A DNA stretch of 64,000 nucleotides from JANXMY01 sp965246745. GTDB lineage: Bacteria; Armatimonadota; Armatimonadia; Armatimonadales; Capsulimonadaceae. The notes under the pieces were generated by a model. The model worked only from the letters and a program-made list of their open reading frames with translations, was not told where the DNA came from and ran no database searches. The DNA lies in assembly GCA_965246745.1 (NCBI GenBank), contig OZ251980.1, positions 2,232,001-2,296,000 on the forward strand, in the 5' to 3' direction. The number at the start of each line of letters is the position of its first letter. Within the stretch, counting starts at the first letter, position 1. Position numbers and translations under genes: made by a program. This document shows positions 32,470-40,694 of the stretch, in pieces.

Positions 32470-33702
32470 GTGGCGAGGGACTGCGTCGTCGGGCTGGATA
32501 TTGGAACGACAAAGGTCTGCACCGTTGTCGCGGAACTCGAGGAGCCGGGCCGCATCCGCATTGTCGGAGTCGGCAATGCGCTTTCGCACGGCATCCGCAA
32601 AGGGGTCGTGATTGACATTGACAGCGCCGCTCAGGCGATTGTGGACAGTGTCGAAAAAGCCCGCGCCATGTCCGGCTACGAGATTTACCGGGTCGTCGTC
32701 GGCGTGACCGGCGAGCATGTCGCGTCGCTGAACTCGCGCGGCGTGATTGCGATTACCCACGCGAACCGCGAAATTACCACCGACGATGTCGAGCGGGCTC
32801 AGGACCAAAGCCGGGTGATCGTGCTGCCGCCCGACCGCGAGATTATCCATGCCATCCCCCGCTCGTACTCGATTGACGGCCAAAACGGCATTCGCTATCC
32901 GGTCGGCATGTCCGGGACGCGCCTCGAAGTCGAGACCCACATCGTCACCGGGGCCGTGACATTTCTCCAAAACGTCGCCAAGTGTGTCCACAAAGCCGGG
33001 CTGACCATTGAAGCCACGGTGCTGGAGCCGATTGCGACCGCCGAGTCGGTGCTGCTGCCCGACGAGAAGAATTTAGGCGTCTGCATCGCCGACATCGGCG
33101 GCGGCACGACCGATATTGCGATCTTTGTGGACGGCGACATTTACTATTCGTCGGCTATTCCCGTCGGCGGCAACCATGTGACCCACGACATCTCGGTCGG
33201 CCTGCGGGCATCGTTTGACGAGTCCGAGCGGGTCAAGCGCGAGCAGGCCGCCGCAACCGCTGAGGTCATGGACCCCGAAGCGCTGTTTGAAGTGCTGAGC
33301 CTCGGCGCGGACGAGCCGCGCCTTCTGCCGCGCTCGATCCTCGCCGAGATTGTCGAGCCGCGCATGCACGAATTGTTTCTGATGGTCCGCCAGGAGATTT
33401 TGAAGTCCGGCTACTACAACATGCTCCCTGCGGGGATTGTCTTGTCCGGCGGCGGCTCGCAGCTTCTCGGGGCCGCCGAGCTGTGCCGCGAAGTGACCGG
33501 CATGCCCACCCGCCTCGGCTCCCCGCGCGAGATCGACGGCATTTCCGACGACCTCCGCTCCCCCATCTACGCCACCGCGATTGGATTGGTCCAATACGGC
33601 GCACGCCACTCGCAGCACCGGCAGCTCGCGCACGAAAACACCCTCCTCGGCAAGTTCCACCGCTTCTTCGCCCGCGTCATGGCCCGCGTCACCGGCGGCT
33701 AA
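32470..33702 (+). CDS. ftsA: Cell division protein FtsA
   Basis: A 410-residue actin-like protein anchoring FtsZ to the membrane. Motifs: VGLDIGTTKVCTVVAE (phosphate 1), the SHMA/1C domain region around GYEIYRVVVGVTGEHV, IADIGGGTTDIAIF (phosphate 2), GIVLSGGGSQLLG (adenosine). The C-terminus HRFFARVMARVTGG is a plausible amphipathic membrane helix. The GTG at 32470 is chosen because it yields the usual MARDxxVGLDIGTTK start and has GGGGA nine bases upstream; GTG at 32452 would add six odd residues. Confidence 0.96.
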   Translation: MARDCVVGLDIGTTKVCTVVAELEEPGRIRIVGVGNALSHGIRKGVVIDIDSAAQAIVDSVEKARAMSGYEIYRVVVGVTGEHVASLNSRGVIAITHANREITTDDVERAQDQSRVIVLPPDREIIHAIPRSYSIDGQNGIRYPVGMSGTRLEVETHIVTGAVTFLQNVAKCVHKAGLTIEATVLEPIATAESVLLPDEKNLGVCIADIGGGTTDIAIFVDGDIYYSSAIPVGGNHVTHDISVGLRASFDESERVKREQAAATAEVMDPEALFEVLSLGADEPRLLPRSILAEIVEPRMHELFLMVRQEILKSGYYNMLPAGIVLSGGGSQLLGAAELCREVTGMPTRLGSPREIDGISDDLRSPIYATAIGLVQYGARHSQHRQLAHENTLLGKFHRFFARVMARVTGG

Positions 33703-33744
33703 GTTTCCAAAACCAGGTATAATCTCAGCACACGAGGCAAACGC

Positions 33745-34134
33745 ATGGACGCTTGGATACGATGGTTACAGATGGCGCAGGGGTCGCTCGCCGCCGCGCA
33801 GGCATTAGCCGTGCAGGGGGAGGCGCGGTCGGCGGCCAGCCGCGCTTATTATGCAGCGTATCAGGCCGTCACGGCGTTGCTTCTGTATCATGGCATGACG
33901 CCGCCGGAAGACCGCGAAGCGTGGAGCCATGAGGCGACCCCGGACTTGCTGTGGCATTTGGCCCCGACGACTTTGAAGCAGGACCGCCGCAAAGACATGG
34001 CGCACCGGCTGGCTGATTTGTACGACCTGCGCTTGATTGCCGATTATGTCAGCATAGCAGAAGTCGAAATGCCTTCGCTGAAGACCGCGCTGAAAGATGC
34101 TTCTTTCATCGTAGGGATCGTAGGTGATAACTCC
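33745..34134 (+). pseudogene. HEPN-domain gene truncated by an IS605-type element
   Basis: The frame from 33745 encodes a HEPN-type helical protein: IRWLQMAQGSLAAAQALAVQ, SRAYYAAYQAVTALLLY (family signature around the Tyr pair), then HRLADLYDLRLIADY and LKTALKDASFIV. HEPN proteins are often RNases or partners of nucleotidyltransferases in toxin-antitoxin pairs. After about residue 125 the frame enters the palindromic end of a mobile element and continues to a stop at 34242 with unrelated residues (NNSPWINPGAS and onward in spirit). Only the last one or two turns of the final helix are lost, so residual function is possible. No MNT partner is adjacent. A second HEPN gene lies at 63187. Confidence 0.7.
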
Positions 34135-34497
34135 CCGTGGATAAATCCAGGGGCTTCTACGGTCTTACACCGATGCAATGTTATCCCATTGCAATTTAAC
34201 TCTTCGTCAAGGGCAAGCCCTTGCGGATGGCAACTCTTATGACAATGGACACAGGCATTAGAACTCCAGACACCCTGCTTGTTCCTCTTCAGGTTCTTCG
34301 CTCACCAAAGAAAGCAGTGGAGGCAAAAACCAGTGTGTTACCACGTTGAGGAGCAGTCGCTTTCGCATTTGCTTTCTACTGTGACGGTTGTATCTATATG
34401 CTTTGATTATACCCCAAAAGCACGAATATAACGTCCTAAGAAGGACGTTGCGCTATCCATCCCCAGCCATAAATGGCGGGGCCTTCCGCGCATCTTG
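34131..34497 (-). mobile_element. TnpB-less IS200/IS605-type element with omega-RNA-like end
   Basis: On the - strand the element begins after TTAC (an insertion site used by IS608-type elements) with hairpin GCCCCGCCATTTATGGCTGGGG (34461-34482 region) and ends with GAAGCCCC-TGGATTTATCCA-CGGGGAG (34131-34157), which resembles the right-end/omega-RNA 3' hairpin of TnpB elements. About 370 bp, AT-richer than its surroundings. The - strand keeps a short Cys-rich coding remnant (NACVHCHKSCHPQGLALDEE) but no tnpA or intact tnpB. It lies between ftsA and ftsZ and cuts the HEPN gene. The gap 34243-34525 holds nothing else. Confidence 0.6.
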
Positions 34498-34525
34498 GTA
34501 ACATCCTGCGGAGAGGATAACATTT

Positions 34526-34993
34526 ATGTCCGTGACACTTGAGCGCCCTGCTCCCCAAACAGTCAGCTACCAGGAAATTTACGATTGGCTATACTCGCAA
34601 GCCGAAAAGCTCGGTCTGCAAATCTCGCTCGTGCCCGAAAACGAACAGATGCAGAGCGGGATGCTGTCACTGCCGGTTCATATTAAAGGAGCCGCAGATG
34701 CCTACGACCATATTGTCAAGCTGAAAAAGCTTGAAAACACTTGGAATGATCGCGAGCCTCGGCGCGAGCCGCCGCTGTTTCTTTCTTCAGCGAAAGACCC
34801 GGTGCAGATAGCGCTCTGGGATCGGATTGATCAAGCGGCGCTGCGGAAGATGAGAGCCGCCGATGCGCTGGCCGATGCGGCGACGGAAGCCGACGAGCGG
34901 GCGGCTTTGGCGGAGCTGCGGGCGGCGCGGGCGGACGAGCGGCAGGCCGAGCGGGAAAACGAAGTGTTCAATGCAAAAAAATCTGTTGCGTAA
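34526..34993 (+). CDS. Hypothetical protein with C-terminal coiled coil
   Basis: A 155-residue soluble protein of no recognised family. The first half is mixed helix and strand (QEIYDWLYSQAEKLGLQISLV, then MLSLPVHIKGAADAYDHIVKL), the second half is a long charged helix (ADALADAATEADERAALAEL, then ARADERQAERENEVFNAKK), almost certainly a coiled coil. GAGAGGATAAC precedes the ATG at a good distance. It is the last gene before the ftsZ promoter, and the sequence between the IS element and this gene is short, so the IS insertion may have replaced its original promoter. No function can be assigned. Confidence 0.6.
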   Translation: MSVTLERPAPQTVSYQEIYDWLYSQAEKLGLQISLVPENEQMQSGMLSLPVHIKGAADAYDHIVKLKKLENTWNDREPRREPPLFLSSAKDPVQIALWDRIDQAALRKMRAADALADAATEADERAALAELRAARADERQAERENEVFNAKKSVA

Positions 34994-35007
34994 GACACGT
35001 TTTGCGT

Positions 35008-35036
35008 TTGCACTTCTTTCCGATTTGCGGTATTAT
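35008..35036 (+). promoter_or_regulatory. Promoter of ftsZ
   Basis: TTGCAC (35008-35013), 17 bp, TATTAT (35031-35036). The resulting leader is about 53 bases and carries AAGGGAG before the ATG at 35095. ftsZ therefore has its own strong promoter. Confidence 0.75.
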
Positions 35037-35094
35037 AGACGATTGCACTTATAGAAACGAATTTATTTACGCTTTCAAGGGAGACGAATTTTCT

Positions 35095-36213
35095 ATGGCA
35101 GTCGCATACCGCGAGGAACTCACGCCGTTCGCCAAGATCAAAGTCATCGGCTGCGGCGGCGGCGGCACCAATGCCGTCAACCGCATGATTGACGCCGGCC
35201 TTACCGGGGTCGAATTTATTGCAATGAACACCGATATTCAGGTGCTCGACATTTCCGCCGCTGATTACAAATTGCAGCTCGGCGAAAATCTGACGCGCGG
35301 TCTCGGCGCGGGCGGCAACCCGGAAGTCGGGCGCAATGCCGCCGAAGAGTCCAAAAGCGACATCAAAAAGTCGCTGGAAGGCGCGGACATGGTCTTTATC
35401 ACCGCCGGCATGGGCGGCGGCACCGGCACCGGCTCGGCCCCGGTCATCGCCGAGATCGCCAAAGACCTCGGCATTTTGACGGTCGCCGTGGTCACCAAGC
35501 CGTTCAAATTCGAAGGCCCGCGCCGCTCCCGTTTGGCCGACGAGGGCGTGGACAACCTCAAAGACAAAGTGGACACGGTGATTATCATCCCGAACGACCG
35601 GCTGCTCGGCGTGGTCGAGAAGCGGGCGACGCTGGTGGAAGCGTTCAAAGAAGCCGACGACGTTTTGCGCCAGGGGGTTCAGGGCATCTCAGACATCATC
35701 ACCATTCCCGGCATCATCAACGTAGACTTTGCCGATGTCCGGGCGATCATGCTGAACGCCGGCACGGCGCTGATGGGTATCGGGGTCGCGTCGGGCGATC
35801 ACCGGGCGGTGGACGCCGCCCAGGCCGCGATTGCGTCACCCCTGCTTGAAACCAGCATTGAAGGTGCCCGCGCCGCGCTGATCAACATCACCGGCGGCCC
35901 CGACATGACCCTGGCCGAAGTCCATGAAGCCACCGAGCTGATCCAGCAGGCGACCGACGCCGAGGACGCCAACATCATTTTCGGCATTGTCCAGGACCCG
36001 AACATGAAAGACGAAGTGCGGATCACCGTGCTGGCTACCGGCTTCGACCAGCGCCCGCCGCTGACCGCCCCCGCCCGCACTGCCGCCGCCGTTTCGTCCG
36101 CCCCCGCCGAGACGGGCCGAGGCGCAGCGGTCCAGACCGCCCCCGAGCCGTCTCCCCAGCGCCAGGCCGCCGACAACGACGTAGACATCCCTGCCTTCCT
36201 GCGCCGCCGCTAG
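35095..36213 (+). CDS. ftsZ: Cell division GTPase FtsZ
   Basis: A 372-residue tubulin-like GTPase forming the Z-ring. The GTP-binding loop GGGTGTGS is at 107-114; IKVIGCGGGGTNAVNRMI, NTDIQVLD, the T7-loop region DFADVRAIM (catalytic Asp) and ITVLATGFDQ are present. A Pro/Ala linker of about 50 residues leads to the conserved C-terminal peptide DVDIPAFLRRR, which binds FtsA and other tethers. ATG at 35095 behind AAGGGAGACG. It is downstream of ftsA but separated from it by the HEPN remnant, the IS element and a hypothetical gene. Confidence 0.98.
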   Translation: MAVAYREELTPFAKIKVIGCGGGGTNAVNRMIDAGLTGVEFIAMNTDIQVLDISAADYKLQLGENLTRGLGAGGNPEVGRNAAEESKSDIKKSLEGADMVFITAGMGGGTGTGSAPVIAEIAKDLGILTVAVVTKPFKFEGPRRSRLADEGVDNLKDKVDTVIIIPNDRLLGVVEKRATLVEAFKEADDVLRQGVQGISDIITIPGIINVDFADVRAIMLNAGTALMGIGVASGDHRAVDAAQAAIASPLLETSIEGARAALINITGGPDMTLAEVHEATELIQQATDAEDANIIFGIVQDPNMKDEVRITVLATGFDQRPPLTAPARTAAAVSSAPAETGRGAAVQTAPEPSPQRQAADNDVDIPAFLRRR

Positions 36214-36222
36214 GAGAAAACG

Positions 36223-36510
36223 ATGAATAACACGATCAACGAGCGGGGCCTGCGCGAGATAATCGGCGATCCTCGGCGTCTCGATGCCGAGATGCAGCAG
36301 TTTCGCCGGGATACGAAACTGCTGTCGTCCAAGCATCGGGACTTTTCGGCTCAGTATCCTAAGCGCTGGATCGCGGTCTACGGCGGCAGAGTTCAAGCAG
36401 ATGCGCTCACTTTGGAACAGCTTCTCGTCAAGCTGGACGCTCTGCAAGTCCCGCGTGAACATACCGTCATCCGCTACATGAGCCAAAACCCGCGCCGGAT
36501 GATTTTATGA
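36223..36510 (+). CDS. DUF5678-like small protein, partner of the retropepsin
   Basis: A 95-residue protein resembling DUF5678: YPKRWIAVYGGRV is the core strand-turn-strand motif, followed by a helix (LEQLLVKLDALQVP) and HTVIRYMSQNPRRMIL. Such small proteins often precede a clan AA aspartic protease gene, as here, where the ATGA at 36507-36510 joins the two. The N-terminal helix (LDAEMQQFRRDTKLLSSKH) may be a docking segment. GGAGAAAACG precedes the ATG, 9 bases after ftsZ, so the pair probably rides on ftsZ transcripts. A related pair stands at 58516-59144. Confidence 0.65.
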   Translation: MNNTINERGLREIIGDPRRLDAEMQQFRRDTKLLSSKHRDFSAQYPKRWIAVYGGRVQADALTLEQLLVKLDALQVPREHTVIRYMSQNPRRMIL

Positions 36511-36944
36511 TTATCGGAGGCTTTGGCGAGAGTTCCGGCCGCCCTTTTATTGGAGGACGTATTATCCTGCCCCGGCTTGATATTCAGGGCGATGTTTCGT
36601 TTCTGATGGACACGGGTGCCGATACCTCGGTATTGATGCCGAGCGATGCCGGAAAAGTCGGCATTCCTTACGACTTGCTGGAAGGCGACCGCGAGTGCGC
36701 GGGTGTTGGCGGAACCGTCCACAGTTTTGTCGAACGCGCAATTCTCGTCTTTTCCCATCCTGATCGCACCCTTTACGGTTACGATTTGGAAATAGATATT
36801 ATGCCCTACGATGCCGCAATGGAAGAAGTGCCGTCTCTGCTGGGCCGGGACGTTCTCGACCGCTGGCGTATTCTTTACGACCCGCAGGGGAGCGGCCTGC
36901 GGGCCAAGCCGCGCTCTGCCGACATTACGATTGACCTGACTTAA
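36507..36944 (+). CDS. Retropepsin-like aspartic protease (clan AA)
   Basis: A 145-residue single-lobe aspartic protease. The active-site motif is FLMDTGADTSVL (Asp35), followed by a flap-like VGGTVHSFVERAILVF and the C-terminal SLLGRDVLDRWRILYD, matching the ILGRDxL motif of retropepsin-like proteins. As in retroviral proteases, two copies must dimerise to form the active site. Substrates of the bacterial members are unknown. It overlaps the DUF5678-like gene by four bases, so the two are coupled, and a terminator follows at 36980. Confidence 0.8.
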   Translation: MIIGGFGESSGRPFIGGRIILPRLDIQGDVSFLMDTGADTSVLMPSDAGKVGIPYDLLEGDRECAGVGGTVHSFVERAILVFSHPDRTLYGYDLEIDIMPYDAAMEEVPSLLGRDVLDRWRILYDPQGSGLRAKPRSADITIDLT

Positions 36945-36959
36945 AACTCTGGGATACAC

Positions 36960-38258
36960 TCACTGCAAAATCTGCGGTGCCGACAAGCCTGTCGGTGCCG
37001 TTTTTGCTTTCTCTGCTCTGGCTTCTAATGCGGCCTTCTCCATGCTGAAGATATCGGCGCAAATCTCCTCCGCGCCGGCTCCCCGGTGGCTTCTCCTCAT
37101 ATCCACAACCAGTACCAATTCGACGTTCAGCGGCTTTTGAGAATAACGCTGGCGGCTGACCCGGTAGCGCTTGTACCCCTGCGTGACAATCTCGGTGTGG
37201 CCGCGTCTCAGGCAGGCTGCGATTAAACTCAGCAGGGGAATAGTGCCGTCGGTGCTGTAGCTGGTAAGAATAAACTTCGCGTCAAGCGCCGACAACAGCG
37301 CGTCGTAGGCGTCGGCGGCGGCGGCGCGGTGATTGTAGGCGCTGCGGCGCTCGGTGCGCCAGTCGTCGCGGATGGCGGCTTTGTTGCGGCCTTCAATCTG
37401 CGGGGTCAGCGGCGGCTTGTCCCAAAGCGTCAGCGTGTTAAGCACATGGTAATTGCTGCCGTAAGGGTGCTGGTTGTACGGCGGGTCAAGATACGCGATG
37501 TCTACAGCTTCGCCCTTCTCGCGGAGCGCTTGGGCAAGCGCGGCGGCGTCCGATTGATAGACAGCGTTCGGGAGGCCGCTGTCGTGGAACACGGCGGGCT
37601 GGAGTTGGAACGCCGAAAGTATTCGGTACAGCGCGGTCTTTGTCTGGCCGCCCCAGCCGTTGTGGAAGCCTTTAAAGACGCCGCTGGTGTTGCTGGTGTA
37701 GCACGCCTGGTACAGCATCGGCGCGAGCAGGCAGGCGAACTCGAGTTCAGTCAGCAGGCCGGCGGCCTGCCACTGGGCGAGCTGCCCGCGCATGGCGTCA
37801 ATGAGCATGCCGTTGGCGCGGGTGTAGAATAAGCGCTCTTTTTGCGCGTCAAACTGCGTGTCATCGGCGGGGCAAAGGTGGCGCGTGACCCAATCTTCGG
37901 TCGGCACGACGTTGTTCAGTTGGGCGATAGCTTGGTCGTAGCCGCCAAAGGGCGCGAACGGCGGGGGCATATTGCAGGCGATGTAGCACTGATTGATCGC
38001 TTGGGCATACGGCTCCCAGTCGTTTGCGATGACCCGGAAGCCCTGCTTTTTGGCAAATCGCGAGACGACGCCGCTGCCGGCAAAGAGGTCTAGGAACGTG
38101 CCGCCCGGCGAAACGCCGGTTTTAGCGACGGCTTGATTGATGAGGCCGAGCAGCTTGCGCTTGTTGCCGAGGTAGGGAATAAGCTGATGAAAGACATATT
38201 CGTCGGTGCGAAACGCCGCATGGCCGCCGCGCCCATAGGTGTATTCCAAGATACTCAC
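36960..38258 (-). CDS. D12-class DNA adenine N6-methyltransferase
   Basis: A 432-residue alpha-class adenine methyltransferase. It begins HQLIPYLGNKRKLLGLI, has the SAM motif FLDLFAGSGVVSRFAKKQG, and the catalytic motif IAYLDPPYNQHPYGSNYH (DPPY). There is no endonuclease gene beside it, so it is an orphan or solitary regulatory methylase, or a Type II remnant. The start is uncertain: GTG at 38258 is the first codon clear of the family A repeat; the open frame upstream to 38339 is repeat sequence. Recognition sequence unknown. Confidence 0.85.
   Translation of the reverse strand: MSILEYTYGRGGHAAFRTDEYVFHQLIPYLGNKRKLLGLINQAVAKTGVSPGGTFLDLFAGSGVVSRFAKKQGFRVIANDWEPYAQAINQCYIACNMPPPFAPFGGYDQAIAQLNNVVPTEDWVTRHLCPADDTQFDAQKERLFYTRANGMLIDAMRGQLAQWQAAGLLTELEFACLLAPMLYQACYTSNTSGVFKGFHNGWGGQTKTALYRILSAFQLQPAVFHDSGLPNAVYQSDAAALAQALREKGEAVDIAYLDPPYNQHPYGSNYHVLNTLTLWDKPPLTPQIEGRNKAAIRDDWRTERRSAYNHRAAAADAYDALLSALDAKFILTSYSTDGTIPLLSLIAACLRRGHTEIVTQGYKRYRVSRQRYSQKPLNVELVLVVDMRRSHRGAGAEEICADIFSMEKAALEARAEKAKTAPTGLSAPQILQ
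36980..37005 (+). terminator. Terminator after the retropepsin gene
   Basis: CCGACA-AGCC-TGTCGG (36980-36995) followed by TGCCG and five T. It lies in the 3' end of the opposing methylase gene. Confidence 0.5.
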
Positions 38259-38278
38259 TGATGTTATGCAAAAAGCCG

Positions 38279-38335
38279 CCACGGATTTCAATCCGTGGCG
38301 GAAACAAACCCGTGTCGCGGCGACACAAAATGCAA
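38279..38335. repeat. Half-size family A element (solo)
   Basis: Hairpin GCCACGGAT-TTCA-ATCCGTGGC followed by AACAAACCCGTGTCGCGGCGACAC. It contains the outer tip and the GTGTCG...CGACAC box of family A but lacks the second arm, so it looks like a collapsed or progenitor unit. Confidence 0.7.
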
Positions 38336-38403
38336 TCACAGCCTCTGCTGCCGGTCCGCGTAATTTATTCCATGGCGATTTAAAGCCGTGGGCTTGCGTA
38401 CCA

Positions 38404-39279
38404 TCACTCGCCCGTCCCCGACATCTCCCATGCCTGCTCGGCGAGCTGTTTCATCACTAAACTCTGCGCCCAGCGGTCGCTGAACTCGGCGCCGTCGGGC
38501 AGGGTCTGGGCGTAGCGGGGCGGGCCAAGCTCCGACGCAAAGGGGAACACGTCGCCGGGCTTCGCGCCGATGCGCCAGTGGGACATCGCCCTGGCCCACA
38601 AACGGACGAAAAACTGGGCCGTGTCGCCTGTGCCGTCGCCGACATCCACCTGCACCTGCTCGCCGCTGGAAATACGCCCGTGCAGGTGCGAGATGCGCGA
38701 TAAAACCGGGTCCATGCGCTCCAAAGCGCGTTCCTCGGGCCAGCCGTAAAACTCGCCGACCAGGACAAAATGGGACAAGTCGCCGGTGAAGCGGATTTCG
38801 GGCAGCAGGTCAATCAAGGCAAGGGCTTGGTTGAGGCTTTCGGGAATGTTGCCCCGGTGGGTCTCGACAAACAGCGCCAGGCCGGCCTCGGCGGCTGTCG
38901 CTTGAGCTTCGCGCAGAAACGCGGCTGCGTCGGGCAGGGGCGCATAGGGGGTCAGGGGCTGGGCAAAGACAAAATCAGCGTTCAAACGCTTGGCCTGCGC
39001 GACGGTCCGGCGGACATCTTCGGGCGTGTGCGGGTGGTGGCCCAAAACCAGCCGCAGGCCGGCGGCATGGAGGGCATCGGCGTGCCGCTGCTCGTCGCTT
39101 TCGTCAAGCCAGCATTCCACGGCCTCGAACCCGGCGGCTTTGACTCGCTCGAACTTCTCCGGCAGCGTCCATTCCTCGGCGGCATTCATCGGCAAGCCGA
39201 TCAGCGACCAGAGCGAGTGCTGAACTCGCAAGCGGGGCGGGCTGTCGGAGCCGTCGTTGCAGCGGATAATTTGGTGCAT
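38404..39279 (-). CDS. Sugar phosphate isomerase/epimerase (TIM barrel)
   Basis: A 291-residue xylose isomerase-like barrel protein. Visible landmarks: the start region RVQHSLWSLIGLP, GFEAVECWLDE (first Glu), LVLGHHPHTPEDV, LFVETHRGNIPES (metal Glu), RFTGDLSHFVLVGEF (Asp/His) and RISHLHGRIS. The ligand pattern E-D-H-E is compatible with a metal-dependent epimerase such as a hydroxypyruvate or inosose-type isomerase, but no specific substrate is evident. The ATG overlaps the TAA of the upstream coiled-coil gene by one base, so it belongs to that operon. Another family member lies at 9893. Confidence 0.8.
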   Translation of the reverse strand: MHQIIRCNDGSDSPPRLRVQHSLWSLIGLPMNAAEEWTLPEKFERVKAAGFEAVECWLDESDEQRHADALHAAGLRLVLGHHPHTPEDVRRTVAQAKRLNADFVFAQPLTPYAPLPDAAAFLREAQATAAEAGLALFVETHRGNIPESLNQALALIDLLPEIRFTGDLSHFVLVGEFYGWPEERALERMDPVLSRISHLHGRISSGEQVQVDVGDGTGDTAQFFVRLWARAMSHWRIGAKPGDVFPFASELGPPRYAQTLPDGAEFSDRWAQSLVMKQLAEQAWEMSGTGE

Positions 39280-39635
39280 TAGACTTGTCCGTTTCGCAGG
39301 GTGGGGGACGTTTCTGCGGCGTTTGTCGCGGGCGCAGCGGCGGTTTTGGTTTCCAGTCGGCTGATCCGGCCTTCCAGACGGTTCAGCGCTTCGTCAAACG
39401 ATAAATCGAAGCTGTGGCTCGTGCTTTGCATCTGCTCCATCTGCTGCCGCAGGGCCTGCATCTCGGCCAGCACCTTGTCTTCGGATGCCGACGGGCGAGT
39501 TTCCAGCGGCTGCCCGCGCTGCATGTCCAGCTTGCGGTGCTCGAGCTTGGCTCTCGCCGACGCCCAGATGATTGAGGCAATGCCGCCGAAGATGGCGAGC
39601 GGCTGCAAAACATCGTTGATAAACTCGTGTCCCAT
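39279..39635 (-). CDS. Small membrane protein with coiled coil (paralogue 1)
   Basis: A 118-residue protein starting MGHEFINDVLQPLAIFGGIA, which holds one membrane segment, followed by a basic region (RAKLEHRKLDMQRG) and a long coiled coil (KVLAEMQALRQQMEQMQS, then LNRLEGRISRLETK). TAGGAGCAAGC precedes this ATG, so the longer frame to 39719 is rejected. Layout resembles PspB-like or envelope-sensor small proteins, but sequence similarity is too weak to name it. It is a tandem paralogue of the gene at 39646, sharing the MGH start, membrane segment and a final L-x-R-L-E-x-R-I/L-S-R-I/L-E-x-K. Confidence 0.65.
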   Translation of the reverse strand: MGHEFINDVLQPLAIFGGIASIIWASARAKLEHRKLDMQRGQPLETRPSASEDKVLAEMQALRQQMEQMQSTSHSFDLSFDEALNRLEGRISRLETKTAAAPATNAAETSPTLRNGQV

Positions 39636-39645
39636 TTGCTTGCTC

Positions 39646-39996
39646 CTAACTGCGTCCCATCCGCTGCCGAGCGTCCTCAGCCTCGGGTCGGGCGGACTGC
39701 CCGGCGGTTTTAAGCTCAATACGGCTGAGGCGCTCTTCCAATCGCTGCACGATCTGATCGTTGGTCATATCATACTGCATAGTGGTGTCGCGCAGGACGG
39801 CGATCTCGGCCCGCAGCGCGGCGACTTGACGCGCTATGTCACCGCCCTGGCCTGCCTGCGCCCGCAGCTTCATCTCCAGCCGCCGCTCCGACGACTTCAG
39901 CAAAAGCTGGACAATCCCGCTGCCGATCCCCAGCACAATCGCTGAAAGGGGAACAAGCAGCACCAGCACGACTATATCGAAAACCATATGTCCCAT
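39646..39996 (-). CDS. Small membrane protein with coiled coil (paralogue 2)
   Basis: A 116-residue protein: N-terminal membrane segment (MGHMVFDIVVLVLLVPLSAI and onward), then ERRLEMKLRAQAGQGGDIAR and a coiled coil QVAALRAEIAVLRDTTMQYD, ending IVQRLEERLSRIELK plus a charged tail. The last coiled-coil turn is nearly the same as in the neighbour at 39279, so the pair arose by tandem duplication. It sits between hisH and the epimerase on the same strand, 15 bases from hisH. A structural membrane role is likely; function unknown. Confidence 0.65.
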   Translation of the reverse strand: MGHMVFDIVVLVLLVPLSAIVLGIGSGIVQLLLKSSERRLEMKLRAQAGQGGDIARQVAALRAEIAVLRDTTMQYDMTNDQIVQRLEERLSRIELKTAGQSARPEAEDARQRMGRS

Positions 39997-40011
39997 CGGC
40001 TGCGCTTTCCA

Positions 40012-40629
40012 TTACAGCTTGGCAAAATTGCGTAAGATCGCCAGGCCGACCGGGCCGGACTTTTCCGGGTGAAACTGCGTCGCCCAGATGTTGCCCCGGT
40101 GCAGGGCCGCGCAGAACCGCACGCCGTATTCGGTCGCCGCCGCGCTGTCGGCGGGGTCGTCGGGCGTGCAGTAAAACGAGTTCAGAAAATACGCCCTCGG
40201 GTCATCGCCGGGCAGGCCGACCCCGAGCGGCGAATTCTCGGCAAACTCCAATGTATTCCAGCCGATCTGCGGGACTTTCAGGCCCGGCAGGCTGGGAAAG
40301 CGCTTGACCCGGCCCGGCACCAAATCCAGGCCGAGGACGCCCGGCTCGCCTTCCTCGCTGGTTGTGAGCAGAACCTGCATGCCGACGCAGATGCCTAAGA
40401 AGGGGCGGCCCGAGGCGGCAAACTCTTTGACAATCCTATCAGCGCCGGAGCGCCGGAGCGAGTGCATGGTCTGATCGAACGTCCCGTCGCCCGGCAGCAC
40501 GGCCTTGTCGGCCTTCGCGACGGCGGCGGGGTCGTCGGTGACGAACGCGCCGCTCAGGCCGACTTTGTGAAAGGCTTTTTCGACGCTGCGGAGGTTGCCC
40601 ATGCCGAAATCAATAATGGCGACGTTCAT
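40012..40629 (-). CDS. hisH: Imidazole glycerol phosphate synthase glutaminase HisH
   Basis: A 205-residue class I glutamine amidotransferase that supplies ammonia to HisF in histidine synthesis. Triad: Cys81 in GICVGMQ, His187 and Glu189 in TQFHPEKS. The oxyanion PGDGTF strand and VPQIGWN are typical. No hisF is in the window. ATG at 40629 gives the usual MNVAIIDFGMGNLRS start; the longer frame to 40740 reads a family A repeat. A 288-bp gap with that repeat separates it from the PH-like gene, so hisB and hisH may be separate transcripts. Confidence 0.95.
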   Translation of the reverse strand: MNVAIIDFGMGNLRSVEKAFHKVGLSGAFVTDDPAAVAKADKAVLPGDGTFDQTMHSLRRSGADRIVKEFAASGRPFLGICVGMQVLLTTSEEGEPGVLGLDLVPGRVKRFPSLPGLKVPQIGWNTLEFAENSPLGVGLPGDDPRAYFLNSFYCTPDDPADSAAATEYGVRFCAALHRGNIWATQFHPEKSGPVGLAILRNFAKL

Positions 40630-40694
40630 GTAAACTGTCCAATCGGTCGTGCAAATGTCACGGTTTGCATGCCACGGGTCGTATGTCACGGTTT

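Noticed and set aside
36960..38339. Longer methylase start at 38339
   Set aside because: The added residues are translated from the half-size family A repeat.
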